The position numbers were made by a program, and so were the translations under genes. The notes under the pieces were generated by a model. That model did no database searches and was not told the origin of the DNA. It saw nothing but the letters and a program-made list of their open reading frames with translations. Of a DNA stretch of 6,492 nucleotides, positions 1-6,261 are shown piece by piece. Where the stretch lies: the NCBI GenBank assembly GCA_050116155.1, contig JASFPE010000339.1, forward strand, positions 1 through 6,492, read 5' to 3'. Every line of letters starts with the position of its first letter. The first letter of the stretch is position 1. This DNA comes from G020353355 sp050116155. Its GTDB lineage: Bacteria > Desulfobacterota > Desulfobacteria > Desulfobacterales > JAHEIW01.

Positions 1-1724
1 TGCAGATCGGTCTCATACCGGGAATGGGAGGAACCCAGCGACTGCCCCGCCTTATCGGCCTGCGTTATGCCCTCGAAATGATTACCATCGGCAAACCGAT
101 CAAGGCCAATGTTGCCCATCAGAGAGGATTGGTCGATGAGGTCGTAGCGCCGGATAAACTGGTGGATGCAGCCGTAAAGGCTGCCAAAAGGTTTATTTCC
201 GGTGAACTGAATATAAAATTGCGAATCACGCGCTACCGTTACGACCGCCTTCCCAGTGCGGCCGAGAAGAAGGGCTTGATCGATATTACCAAAATAATGG
301 CCGCAGGCCAGGCCAAAGGTTATATTGCCCCGTTTAAGGCCATCGAGGCCATGGAGAAGGGGCTGAATTATGATATCGAGCCCGATCTGGAATTGGAGGC
401 CGATTTGTTTGGCGATTGTGCCGTTTCCGATGTCGCCAAAAACTTGATCGGTATTTTTCTCAACACCCGGTCAGCAGGTCGACTGGCGCGCATTGAAGGT
501 ATTGAGCCGGCCAAAATCAAAAAAGTCGCCATGCTGGGCGGCGGTGTGATGGGATCCGGTATCGTCAACCTGCTGCTCAACGGCGGCTTTGAGACCGTGC
601 TGTGGGACATCAACGATGAGGCCATCGAAAAAGGGGTTGGTTCGGTCCGCAAAACTTATGATTACCCCATTAAGAAAAAGAAAATGAAACCGGAGGACCT
701 CGACAACCTGCTTGAACGCCAGCTGACCACCACCACCGCTTTGGAGGATCTCAAAGACGTCGATCTGGTGATCGAAGCTGTCCTGGAAGACATGCAGGTT
801 AAACAGGATATTTGGAAAAAGCTGGAAGGGATTTGTCGGGCGGATGTAATTTTTGCGACCAACACTTCGGCGCTTCCAATTACCGAGATGGCATCTGTTT
901 TGCAAGATCCCGGCCGCATGATCGGGTTGCATTTCTTCAATCCGGCCCATCGCATGCAACTGCTGGAAGTGATTTGCGCACAAAAAACCTCGGATCAAAC
1001 CTTAGCTTCCAGTGTCGCCTTTGCACGGGTTATCAAGAAAATCCCCATCGTGGTCAATGACGGACCGGGGTTTTATGTATCACGGCAGCTTGGCGGTCTT
1101 TTTGGTGGTGCGACCTTCCTCACCGGCGATGGCGTGGATGGGGCCGCCGTGGAAGCGGCCATTTTGGATTTTGGCATGCCCATGGGACCGGCCACCCTAT
1201 CTGATCTTACCGGTATCGACATTGGCTATCATGTGGCCAAGACTTACGAAAAGCGACTGGGCGAGCGCTACAAGATTCACCCGCTCTTTGAGCGGATTTA
1301 TGAAACCGGCTGTTATGGCCGCAAAACCGGGGCCGGCTATTTTGATTACAGCGGCGACGAACCGGTTCCCAATCCCAAGGTCGTGGAGGTCGTCCAGAAT
1401 TATCTCAAAGAAAATAACGTGTCGCCCAAGGAAATGTCCAATCAGGATATCATCGATTCCATGCTGGCCCTTGGTATCAATGAGGCCGCATTGATGATCG
1501 AAGGGGGTATTTGCGACCGACCGCAGGATATGGATCTGGCCATGATTTATGGCACCGGATTCCCGCCATATCGTGGTGGCATTTTGCGTTATGCCGACAA
1601 ATGGGGTCTGAAGAATGTTTACCAAAAGTTGCTGGCACTTGAAAAGCAATACGGTCCCCGTTTCAAACCTGCGGATCTGGTTAAAGAAATGGCGGAAAAG
1701 GGAAAGACCTTTTATCAATACTAG
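1..1724 (+). CDS. FadB/FadJ-type enoyl-CoA hydratase / 3-hydroxyacyl-CoA dehydrogenase (5' partial)
   Basis: Bifunctional beta-oxidation enzyme that hydrates trans-2-enoyl-CoA and oxidises the 3-hydroxyacyl-CoA with NAD+, expected in the cytoplasm. The reading frame is open to the window edge; the first full codon is at 3-5 and about 573 residues are present. The family is usually a little over 700 residues, so roughly 140 N-terminal residues are missing. These include the crotonase oxyanion hole and both catalytic glutamates, which lie before the LIPGMGGTQRLPR motif seen at the edge. The linker is followed by the NAD-binding GGGVMG loop (537-554), the NTS motif in ATNTSALPI, and the dehydrogenase dyad in GLHFFNPAHRMQLLE: His at 930-932 and Glu at 966-968, the canonical 12-residue spacing. 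The two C-terminal helical domains follow (GRKTGAGYFDY; GTGFPPYRGG). FYVSR replaces the commoner FxVNR after the dyad, a substitution I believe occurs in homologues. The thiolase downstream is its natural partner. The FadB versus FadJ subgroup is not resolved. Confidence 0.95.
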   Translation, partial: QIGLIPGMGGTQRLPRLIGLRYALEMITIGKPIKANVAHQRGLVDEVVAPDKLVDAAVKAAKRFISGELNIKLRITRYRYDRLPSAAEKKGLIDITKIMAAGQAKGYIAPFKAIEAMEKGLNYDIEPDLELEADLFGDCAVSDVAKNLIGIFLNTRSAGRLARIEGIEPAKIKKVAMLGGGVMGSGIVNLLLNGGFETVLWDINDEAIEKGVGSVRKTYDYPIKKKKMKPEDLDNLLERQLTTTTALEDLKDVDLVIEAVLEDMQVKQDIWKKLEGICRADVIFATNTSALPITEMASVLQDPGRMIGLHFFNPAHRMQLLEVICAQKTSDQTLASSVAFARVIKKIPIVVNDGPGFYVSRQLGGLFGGATFLTGDGVDGAAVEAAILDFGMPMGPATLSDLTGIDIGYHVAKTYEKRLGERYKIHPLFERIYETGCYGRKTGAGYFDYSGDEPVPNPKVVEVVQNYLKENNVSPKEMSNQDIIDSMLALGINEAALMIEGGICDRPQDMDLAMIYGTGFPPYRGGILRYADKWGLKNVYQKLLALEKQYGPRFKPADLVKEMAEKGKTFYQY

Positions 1725-1781
1725 TCATTACTCTAAAGGTATGCTGCGGCATATTAAAGATTTTGAATTCATATTAATCAA

Positions 1782-1834
1782 ATCCGAATATCGAATTTCG
1801 AATTTGTTTCGAATTTTGTGCTTCGTGCTTTGAA
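1782..1834 (+). repeat. Degenerate heptamer tandem repeat (NTTCGAA family)
   Basis: Reading from 1782 in steps of seven gives units ATCCGAA, TATCGAA and TTTCGAA. After a 4-nt interruption at 1803-1806 come TTTCGAA again and three drifted units ending in GTG, GTG and GAA (1814-1834). This makes seven units in all, with a core close to TTCGAA. It lies in a non-coding spacer. The unit differs from those in the other two spacers, but the period is the same. Confidence 0.65.
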
Positions 1835-1900
1835 TTTTAAGGCTTGTTAGAAAGTACTGAACCAGTTAAAGACAAATTTCGTTATTAATTAACACATAAA

Positions 1901-1905
1901 GGAGG
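1901..1905 (+). promoter_or_regulatory. Strong Shine-Dalgarno of the thiolase gene
   Basis: GGAGG lies 7 nt before the ATG at 1913, inside a purine-rich AAAGGAGGAA stretch. It fixes the thiolase start and suggests efficient translation independent of the upstream gene. Confidence 0.85.
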
Positions 1906-1912
1906 AATACCT

Positions 1913-3124
1913 ATGAAAGAAGTCGTGATTGCAGGATATTTGAGAACCGCACAAACGCGATCCAGGCCGACCGATCCGGCCAGGGATTGGTTTTGCAAAA
2001 TGAGAGCAGATGAACTTTTAGCCAAATTACTGCCGGAGCTCATCAACCAGGTTGGTATCGAACCCAAGGAAATTGACGATTTTCTCGTGGGCTGTGCAAC
2101 AGGGGTCACCGAGCAATGGGCTTACGGTGGTCGGACACCCATCTTTTTGGCCAACCTGCCTGAAACTATCCCGGCCAAGTTTGTCGATCAGCAGTGTGGT
2201 TCAGCCATGGCCGGAATTCAAATTGGGTTCATGGAAATTGCCCAGGATTTTGCGGATATCGTTATGGTAGGCGGTATGGAACATATGACGCGGGTACCCA
2301 TGGGGCCTTACCTGCCCGATAAGGGCCATGTTGCGCCCAATTTGACGTTATTTACGGATCCCTCCTATCAGCACTGGGACATGATGACCACCATGAACAT
2401 GGGACTTACAGCGGAAAAACTGTTTTCACAAACCGATTTTGCCAAAGAAGATCTGGACAGATGGGGGGCGCGATCCCATCAGCTGGCATCCAAGGCCAAG
2501 GCAGAAGGGTTTTTCAACGGTGAGATTCTACCAATCGAAGCCGAGCAAGCGGACGGATCAATGCTAACCGTTGACCAGGATCAGGCCATTCGGGATGATG
2601 CTACTGTGGAAAATATGGCCGATCTTAAACCCGCTTTCAAACAGGATGGTGTCATTACAGCGGGCAACTCTTCGCCGTTAAATGCCGCGGCCACCTCGAT
2701 GCTGCTGATGTCCAAGGAAACTGCCAAACAAAAAGGTATTCAGCCGCTGGCAACCATTCGATCCATCGGTTTTGCCGGGGTGGATCCCACCATTATGGGA
2801 TATGGTCCGGTGCCGGCCAGCAAGAAGGCTCTCGAAAAAGCCGGACTGAAGCCCGCCGACATTGATTTCTGGGAAATCAATGAGGCTTTTTGCATCGTGG
2901 CCTTAAACTGCATCAAAGAGCTTGGGTTGGATGAGGATAAAGTGAATGTTATGGGTGGTGGTACGGCTATCGGACATCCGCTCGGAGCTACCGGAATCCG
3001 CCTGACCGGCACGTTGGCGCGAATCTTAAATGCCAAAGGTGGGCGTTACGGCTGCGCCAATGCCTGTGTTGGCGGCGGACAGGGAGTGGCCACCATTATC
3101 GAAAAAGAGGATTATAGTTGGTAA
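1913..3124 (+). CDS. Acetyl-CoA C-acyltransferase (FadA-type thiolase)
   Basis: Complete 403-residue thiolase, a normal length for the family. It cleaves 3-ketoacyl-CoA with CoA to acetyl-CoA and a shortened acyl-CoA (or runs in reverse). The nucleophile Cys95 sits in VDQQCGSAMAGI (codon 2195-2197). NEAF is at residues 323-326, His355 in GHPLGATG (codon 2975-2977), and the second catalytic Cys385 in CVGGGQG (codon 3065-3067), so every catalytic element is intact. Two motif variations stand out: DQQC in place of the common NRxC, and NSSPLNAAAT where many thiolases have a loop containing DGAAA. These point to a subgroup other than classical FadA or PhaA. Its position after the FadB/FadJ-type gene suggests that the two supply the last three beta-oxidation steps, possibly as a complex. 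Chain-length preference cannot be read from the sequence. Confidence 0.95.
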   Translation: MKEVVIAGYLRTAQTRSRPTDPARDWFCKMRADELLAKLLPELINQVGIEPKEIDDFLVGCATGVTEQWAYGGRTPIFLANLPETIPAKFVDQQCGSAMAGIQIGFMEIAQDFADIVMVGGMEHMTRVPMGPYLPDKGHVAPNLTLFTDPSYQHWDMMTTMNMGLTAEKLFSQTDFAKEDLDRWGARSHQLASKAKAEGFFNGEILPIEAEQADGSMLTVDQDQAIRDDATVENMADLKPAFKQDGVITAGNSSPLNAAATSMLLMSKETAKQKGIQPLATIRSIGFAGVDPTIMGYGPVPASKKALEKAGLKPADIDFWEINEAFCIVALNCIKELGLDEDKVNVMGGGTAIGHPLGATGIRLTGTLARILNAKGGRYGCANACVGGGQGVATIIEKEDYSW

Positions 3125-3174
3125 GAGATTTCGGGTTTCAGGTTGTTACCAAATAGTAGGTTTCAGTAGTAAAT

Positions 3175-3209
3175 AGGTTTCAGGTGTCAGGTGTCGGGTG
3201 TCAGGAAAT
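3175..3209 (+). repeat. Heptamer tandem array (AGGTGTC family), left arm
   Basis: Units in sevens: AGGTTTC, then AGGTGTC twice, GGGTGTC, and a terminal AGGAAAT. The complementary arm at 3352-3372 holds the same order but only one AGGTGTC copy, so the arms differ by unit number. A further TGGATTT pair follows at 3216-3229. Confidence 0.7.
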
Positions 3210-3308
3210 CGATTGTGGATTTTGGATTTCTGATTGAAAGTCATCATAATTTAGGAATTGCGAATTGAGGTATTTAGGGATTTTATATAAAGACTAATTC
3301 CAAATTTT

Positions 3309-3344
3309 AATTCCTCAATTCCTCAATTCCTAAATCCCTCAATT
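3309..3344 (+). repeat. Octamer tandem array (AATTCCTC family)
   Basis: AATTCCTC occurs twice (3309-3324), then AATTCCTA and AATCCCTC, ending in AATT. The reverse-complement family (AATTTAGG, AATTGAGG, TATTTAGG) occupies 3248-3278, so the two stretches can pair. Confidence 0.7.
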
Positions 3345-3351
3345 ATGTTCT

Positions 3352-3372
3352 GTTTCCTGACACCTGAAACCT
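3352..3372 (-). repeat. Heptamer array, minus-strand right arm
   Basis: Read on the minus strand it is AGGTTTC, AGGTGTC, AGGAAAC. This is the same unit order as the left arm with two internal units fewer. Confidence 0.65.
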
Positions 3373-3395
3373 TTTCTACTTGTTACCCAAAATCT

Positions 3396-3404
3396 TGTTA
3401 TAAG
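3396..3404 (+). promoter_or_regulatory. Candidate extended -10 promoter for the BcrC/BcrB-like pair
   Basis: TGTTATAAG matches the extended -10 pattern TGnTATAAT at all but the last base. It lies about 40 nt before the start codon at 3445. No -35 box is found at normal spacing. Such matches are common in AT-rich spacers, so this is tentative. Confidence 0.3.
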
Positions 3405-3444
3405 AATCCTAATCTGAGCTGGTAAATGGGCCGGAGATAGATCT

Positions 3445-4557
3445 ATGTACGAACCTTTTCATCAGGTTGTTACGAACGTCTCAAAGACCATATTGAAGCA
3501 TGAAGCGGAACTGGACCGCCCCGTCATTGGTGTGATGCCGGCTTACTTTCCCATGGAATTGATCTGGGCCGCCGGGGGCTATCCGGTACAATTGTGGGGC
3601 AACAATCTGCCGCTTGAAAAATCCGACGCCTACCTGCAGGCATATTGCTGTTCGATTGCCAGATCGGTTCTTGAACTGGAGATGCGGGGGAGTGCCAAAA
3701 TGGTGAAAGCCTATGCCTTTACCTCGCTCTGCGATACCCTGATAAATTTGCGCGAAATTTACCGCCGCCTTTTTTCGAAACCGACCCTGGAGCTTTCGAT
3801 CCCCATCACACGCACCAGGGAAGCGCGGCACACCTATCTCAAAAGTGTGGTCCAAGGTGTAACTGACGGCTTGGAGACGATCACCGGAAATAAGATCACC
3901 GCAGAGCATCTGCAAGAAGCGTCTCAATTATATGGCCGGGTGCGGGCCCTGCAGCGAAAGCTATATCAAATTCGACGCCAAACTCCGGGTTTGATAAAAA
4001 ACCATGATTTTTATACGGTAATGAAAAGCGGTTTCTTTCTGCCTGCGGATGTCTATGCCCAGAATTTAGAGGAATTGCTTAAAGCGTTGCAAAAGCAGAA
4101 GGCACCGCAAGGCAAACGCCCCAGACTTTTGCTTTCCGGCATGGTGTTTGATCCTTTGGAAATCTATAAACTGATGGACGAATTAGAAATCGATATCGTG
4201 GATGATGACTTCGCCAACGGGTGGCGCACGGTCTCCAAAGGCGACTTCAACGCCAAAGATCTCTTAGAAGATGTCACCGAATACCTTTTTCAGCCGGCGC
4301 CATGCTGCTGTATTTATAATCCGGATAACGACCGACATGCCTATCTCTTCGATAAGTTCAAAGCATCCGGCGCCGACGGGGTACTATTCTGGTATATGAA
4401 ATTTTGCGAGCCGGATGCTTTCGACCGCCCGCAATTGATGCAACACCTCAAAGTGCATAATATTCCAACGACCTTTGTTGACCTTGAGCTATCCATGGCC
4501 AACTTTGATGCCGTCAAAACACGGATCAACGCATTTTGCGAGATCCTGGAGGGCTAA
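3445..4557 (+). CDS. 2-hydroxyacyl-CoA dehydratase / benzoyl-CoA reductase family subunit (BcrC/HgdB-like)
   Basis: Complete 370-residue iron-sulfur subunit of the HGD-D superfamily, close in size to BcrC/BadD and HgdB. Members pair as heterodimers that use ATP-activated electrons for radical dehydration of 2-hydroxyacyl-CoA or dearomatising reduction of aryl-CoA. Recognisable segments are FPMELIWAAGGYPVQLWG (residues 35-52), YCCSIARS (67-74), SLCD (94-97), PCCCIYNPDNDR (286-297), DGVLFWYMKFCEP (311-323) and a C-terminal TRINAFCEIL. Likely cluster ligands by position are Cys68 or Cys69, Cys96 and Cys321; this is inference from the family. The CC pair and the CCC triplet are unusual. GGAG at 3433-3436 lies 8 nt before the ATG, and no earlier in-frame start exists. 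It is followed after 4 nt by its presumed partner subunit. A double-cubane-cluster protein is an alternative identity. No activator ATPase gene adjoins it. Confidence 0.88.
   Translation: MYEPFHQVVTNVSKTILKHEAELDRPVIGVMPAYFPMELIWAAGGYPVQLWGNNLPLEKSDAYLQAYCCSIARSVLELEMRGSAKMVKAYAFTSLCDTLINLREIYRRLFSKPTLELSIPITRTREARHTYLKSVVQGVTDGLETITGNKITAEHLQEASQLYGRVRALQRKLYQIRRQTPGLIKNHDFYTVMKSGFFLPADVYAQNLEELLKALQKQKAPQGKRPRLLLSGMVFDPLEIYKLMDELEIDIVDDDFANGWRTVSKGDFNAKDLLEDVTEYLFQPAPCCCIYNPDNDRHAYLFDKFKASGADGVLFWYMKFCEPDAFDRPQLMQHLKVHNIPTTFVDLELSMANFDAVKTRINAFCEILEG
4548..4553 (+). promoter_or_regulatory. Shine-Dalgarno that sets the BcrB-like start
   Basis: GGAGGG overlaps the last codons of the upstream gene and lies 8 nt before ATG 4562. 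It selects this start over an in-frame ATG at 4475, which would add 29 residues inside the upstream gene. It implies translational coupling of the pair. Confidence 0.85.
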
Positions 4558-4561
4558 CCAA

Positions 4562-5767
4562 ATGACGGAATTTGTTGCCTTCAAAAAGATGAAAGAGCTG
4601 CTCACCAATTATTACATCGAGGCCAAGACCACCCAGGAAAAGCCGATTGCCTGGATCACCAGCGGCGCTCCGGTGGAATTTCTATACGCCATGGATGTCC
4701 TGCCGATTTATCCGGAAAATTATGCGGCCATGTGTGCCGCCAACCATCAATCGGTGGAGTTGATGGAAGCGGCTGAAGCCGAAGGCTTTTCCCAGGATAT
4801 TTGTGCCTATGCCCGCACTGATTTTGGAGCGGATATCACTCAGGGTGGACCGGCTGCCGGGTTGCCTGCGCCACATTTTTTGCTGTGCTCCACCAATATC
4901 TGTAAAACCGTCATCAAGTGGTATGAAGTTATTGCTCGAAAATACGATGTGCCGCTGTTTATTGTCGATACCCCTTTTCTGCACGATGGCCTGACCACAG
5001 AGCTGATTGATTATACGGTTTCACAGTTTAAAGGTCTGGAAGATTTTTTGGCGGAATTTACCGATAAACCTTTTGACCGTGAACGCTTCGTAGATGTGTT
5101 ATATCTCAGCCGGGAGGCTGCCAATTACTGGCAGCAGATGCTTAACCTGGGCAAGCATATACCATCCCCCTTTAACAGCCTGGACAGCTTTATCCATCTG
5201 GGCCCGATTGTGACCCTGCGCGGAACAAAAGAATGTGTGGATTATTACAAGCTGCTTTATGACGAAGTGGCTGAACGGGCTGAGAAAAATCTGGCATCCG
5301 TACCCGGTGAAAATTACCGGGTATTGTGGGACAATCTGCCGGTGTGGTTTAAAATGCGACGCCTGGAAAAATTTTTTGAGGAACAAAAAACCACCCTGGT
5401 TGTGACGACCTATGCCAATAGCTGGGGCGGCTATGGCAATTTTAATCTCGATAATCTCGATGATGTCTATGAATCGGTCGCCAGATCGTATCTCAATGTT
5501 TATATCAATCTTGGTTTTGAAGAACGCGTTAAATATCTTGCCGAGCTCATCGATGAATTTTCACTGACCGGTTTTATTATGCACTCCAACCGCTCCTGCA
5601 AGCCTTACTCGGTCGGCATGTATCGCCTCCAGGAAGAATTATCCAAACTGACCGGCAAACCGGGGGTGATTATCGAAGCCGACCAGAACGACCCCAGGGT
5701 GTATTCGGATGCCCAGGTGGAAACCCGGCTCGAGGCGTTTATCGAGTCGATGCAGGGGATTAGTTAA
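4562..5767 (+). CDS. 2-hydroxyacyl-CoA dehydratase / benzoyl-CoA reductase family subunit (BcrB/HgdA-like)
   Basis: Complete 401-residue partner subunit of the same iron-sulfur superfamily. The N-terminal half reads like BcrB/BadE: AWITSGAPVEFLYAMDVLPI (residues 30-49), YPENY, SQDICAYARTDFG (77-89), GLPAPHFLLCSTNICKTVIKWYEV (from residue 100) and PLFIVDTPF. The C-terminal half has HSNRSCKPYSVGMYRLQEEL (341-360) and DPRVYSDAQVETRLEAF. Expected [4Fe-4S] ligands are Cys81, Cys114 and Cys346 (codons 4802, 4901 and 5597), with Cys109 also near. The C-like then B-like order equals the first two genes of bcrCBAD, but no BcrA/BcrD or HgdC-type ATPase follows. The match to BcrB-type motifs seems stronger than to 2-hydroxyglutaryl-CoA dehydratase alpha subunits, so an aryl-CoA or alicyclic CoA substrate is attractive but unproven. 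Reduction would need an activator encoded elsewhere. Confidence 0.88.
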   Translation: MTEFVAFKKMKELLTNYYIEAKTTQEKPIAWITSGAPVEFLYAMDVLPIYPENYAAMCAANHQSVELMEAAEAEGFSQDICAYARTDFGADITQGGPAAGLPAPHFLLCSTNICKTVIKWYEVIARKYDVPLFIVDTPFLHDGLTTELIDYTVSQFKGLEDFLAEFTDKPFDRERFVDVLYLSREAANYWQQMLNLGKHIPSPFNSLDSFIHLGPIVTLRGTKECVDYYKLLYDEVAERAEKNLASVPGENYRVLWDNLPVWFKMRRLEKFFEEQKTTLVVTTYANSWGGYGNFNLDNLDDVYESVARSYLNVYINLGFEERVKYLAELIDEFSLTGFIMHSNRSCKPYSVGMYRLQEELSKLTGKPGVIIEADQNDPRVYSDAQVETRLEAFIESMQGIS

Positions 5768-5773
5768 AAAATT

Positions 5774-5808
<35 letters not shown>

Positions 5809-6051
5809 AATAATGTATTCTGTCTATTTAATAAAAAGCTGAGCAATACATGGCACTGGCACTTGCGATGCCAAGCGAGTCTAACCTTCGAAATTCTGGA
5901 GATCAGTATTCTGCGGTCTTCGGATGCAATAACCAAAATTTTATCTGACATCATTTGTTAAGAACTTAGTATCAAATCAGACATTGAATAAACTTCAAAC
6001 CTATTTTCACCATAATTGAAAGTCATACACTGCTGTTGATACCATCTACTT

Positions 6052-6107
6052 ATCGGTAGTTTGGGCAAAGTTGTGATATCGGCAAGAAATCAAAAAATCG
6101 GCAGTTT
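6052..6107 (+). promoter_or_regulatory. Three ATCGGYA direct repeats upstream of the dehydrogenase promoter
   Basis: ATCGGTAGTTT at 6052-6062, ATCGGCA at 6078-6084 and ATCGGCAGTTT at 6097-6107. The spacings are 26 and 19 bp and the last copy ends about 13 bp before the -10 box. They could be activator sites replacing the missing -35 element. The evidence is only the repetition. Confidence 0.3.
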
Positions 6108-6119
6108 CCACTTTTCTAT

Positions 6120-6125
6120 TATAAT
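6120..6125 (+). promoter_or_regulatory. Consensus -10 box (TATAAT)
   Basis: Perfect TATAAT. No recognisable -35 hexamer is present 16-18 bp upstream, where the sequence reads around AATCGGCA. The predicted transcript start falls near 6131-6133, at the left edge of the palindrome, giving a leader of about 130 nt before the dehydrogenase start. Confidence 0.4.
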
Positions 6126-6132
6126 ATCTTAA

Positions 6133-6154
6133 TAGATGGAAAATTTTCCATCTA
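6133..6154. promoter_or_regulatory. Perfect 22-bp palindrome, candidate operator
   Basis: TAGATGGAAAA is followed directly by its exact reverse complement. It lies 7 bp after the -10 box and about 108 bp before the dehydrogenase start. Position and symmetry fit a dimeric repressor operator. In RNA it would form a 5' stem-loop. No T-run follows, so a terminator is unlikely. Confidence 0.5.
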
Positions 6155-6209
6155 ATATTACTGTTAGGCTGGCAGCAACAAAAGCCGACATGAATAATTT
6201 CAGAACTGT

Positions 6210-6215
6210 AGGAGG
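6210..6215 (+). promoter_or_regulatory. Strong Shine-Dalgarno not aligned with the dehydrogenase ATG
   Basis: AGGAGG lies 46 nt before ATG 6262, too far to serve it. It is 8 nt before TTG 6224, which opens a 16-codon frame ending at TAA 6272-6274, overlapping the dehydrogenase start. Coupled translation from a leader peptide, or a frame break at the G7 tract, could explain it. Confidence 0.45.
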
Positions 6216-6261
6216 ATACACCATTGGGAACGTGGATTAGTCATCGAAATGGGGGGGTAGC

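Larger units (their letters stand above)
1725..1912 (+). other. Spacer between hydratase/dehydrogenase and thiolase genes
   Basis: AT-rich 188-nt gap with no credible gene. It holds a small hairpin at 1740-1753 (TATGC / GCATA arms, 4-nt loop) without a following T-run, so it is not a convincing intrinsic terminator. A degenerate heptamer repeat follows at 1782-1834, then the thiolase ribosome binding site. I see no strong sigma-70 promoter: TTGTTA at 1844-1849 lacks a good -10 box at proper spacing. Read-through from the upstream gene is possible. Confidence 0.6.
3143..3387. repeat. Nested inverted-repeat element bounded by an 8-bp direct repeat
   Basis: A perfect 15-nt inverted match links GGTTTCAGGTGTCAG (3176-3190) to its complement at 3357-3371, and a second 12-nt match links 3197-3208 with 3353-3364. 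Inside these, 3248-3270 is complementary, with small gaps, to about 3313-3338. The whole palindromic block sits between two copies of TTGTTACC (3143-3150 and 3380-3387). It resembles a small non-coding insertion such as a MITE, or an expanded intergenic palindrome. No transposase is present and the left terminus is imperfect. Confidence 0.5.
3125..3444 (+). other. 320-nt non-coding spacer with nested inverted repeats
   Basis: No plausible gene is seen in either strand. The spacer holds, in order: one copy of an 8-bp direct repeat, a plus-strand heptamer array, a short TGGATTT repeat, two oppositely oriented 8-bp-period repeats, a minus-strand copy of the heptamer array, the second 8-bp direct repeat, and a candidate extended -10 promoter before the BcrC-like gene. 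No classical GC-rich hairpin plus T-run terminator is evident after the thiolase. Confidence 0.7.

Noticed and set aside
1197..1718. Long minus-strand open frames inside the hydratase/dehydrogenase gene (also 471-998)
   Set aside because: They are antisense shadows of a clearly conserved gene, with no recognisable family.
1738..1755. Intrinsic terminator after the hydratase/dehydrogenase gene
   Set aside because: The stem is only about 5 bp with a 4-nt loop and is not followed by a T-run.
1844..1872. Sigma-70 promoter before the thiolase
   Set aside because: TTGTTA has only a weak TAAAGA at 17-bp spacing, which is too poor to report.
3175..3372. CRISPR array
   Set aside because: Units are only 7-8 bp, contiguous and without unique spacers, and no cas gene is present.
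3481..3927. Minus-strand 148-residue frame inside the BcrC-like gene
   Set aside because: Antisense of conserved coding sequence, with no domain and no independent start signal.
4475..4561. In-frame ATG at 4475 giving a 430-residue BcrB-like protein
   Set aside because: The extra 29 residues overlap the upstream gene, are unlike the family N-terminus and have no ribosome binding site. GGAGGG before ATG 4562 fits much better.
3445..5767. Naming the pair bcrC and bcrB outright
   Set aside because: Family membership and order fit, but the absence of ATPase subunits and the breadth of the superfamily leave the substrate open.
5850..5948. Plus-strand 32-residue frame in the last spacer
   Set aside because: Poor ribosome binding site, no recognisable sequence and length within chance expectation.
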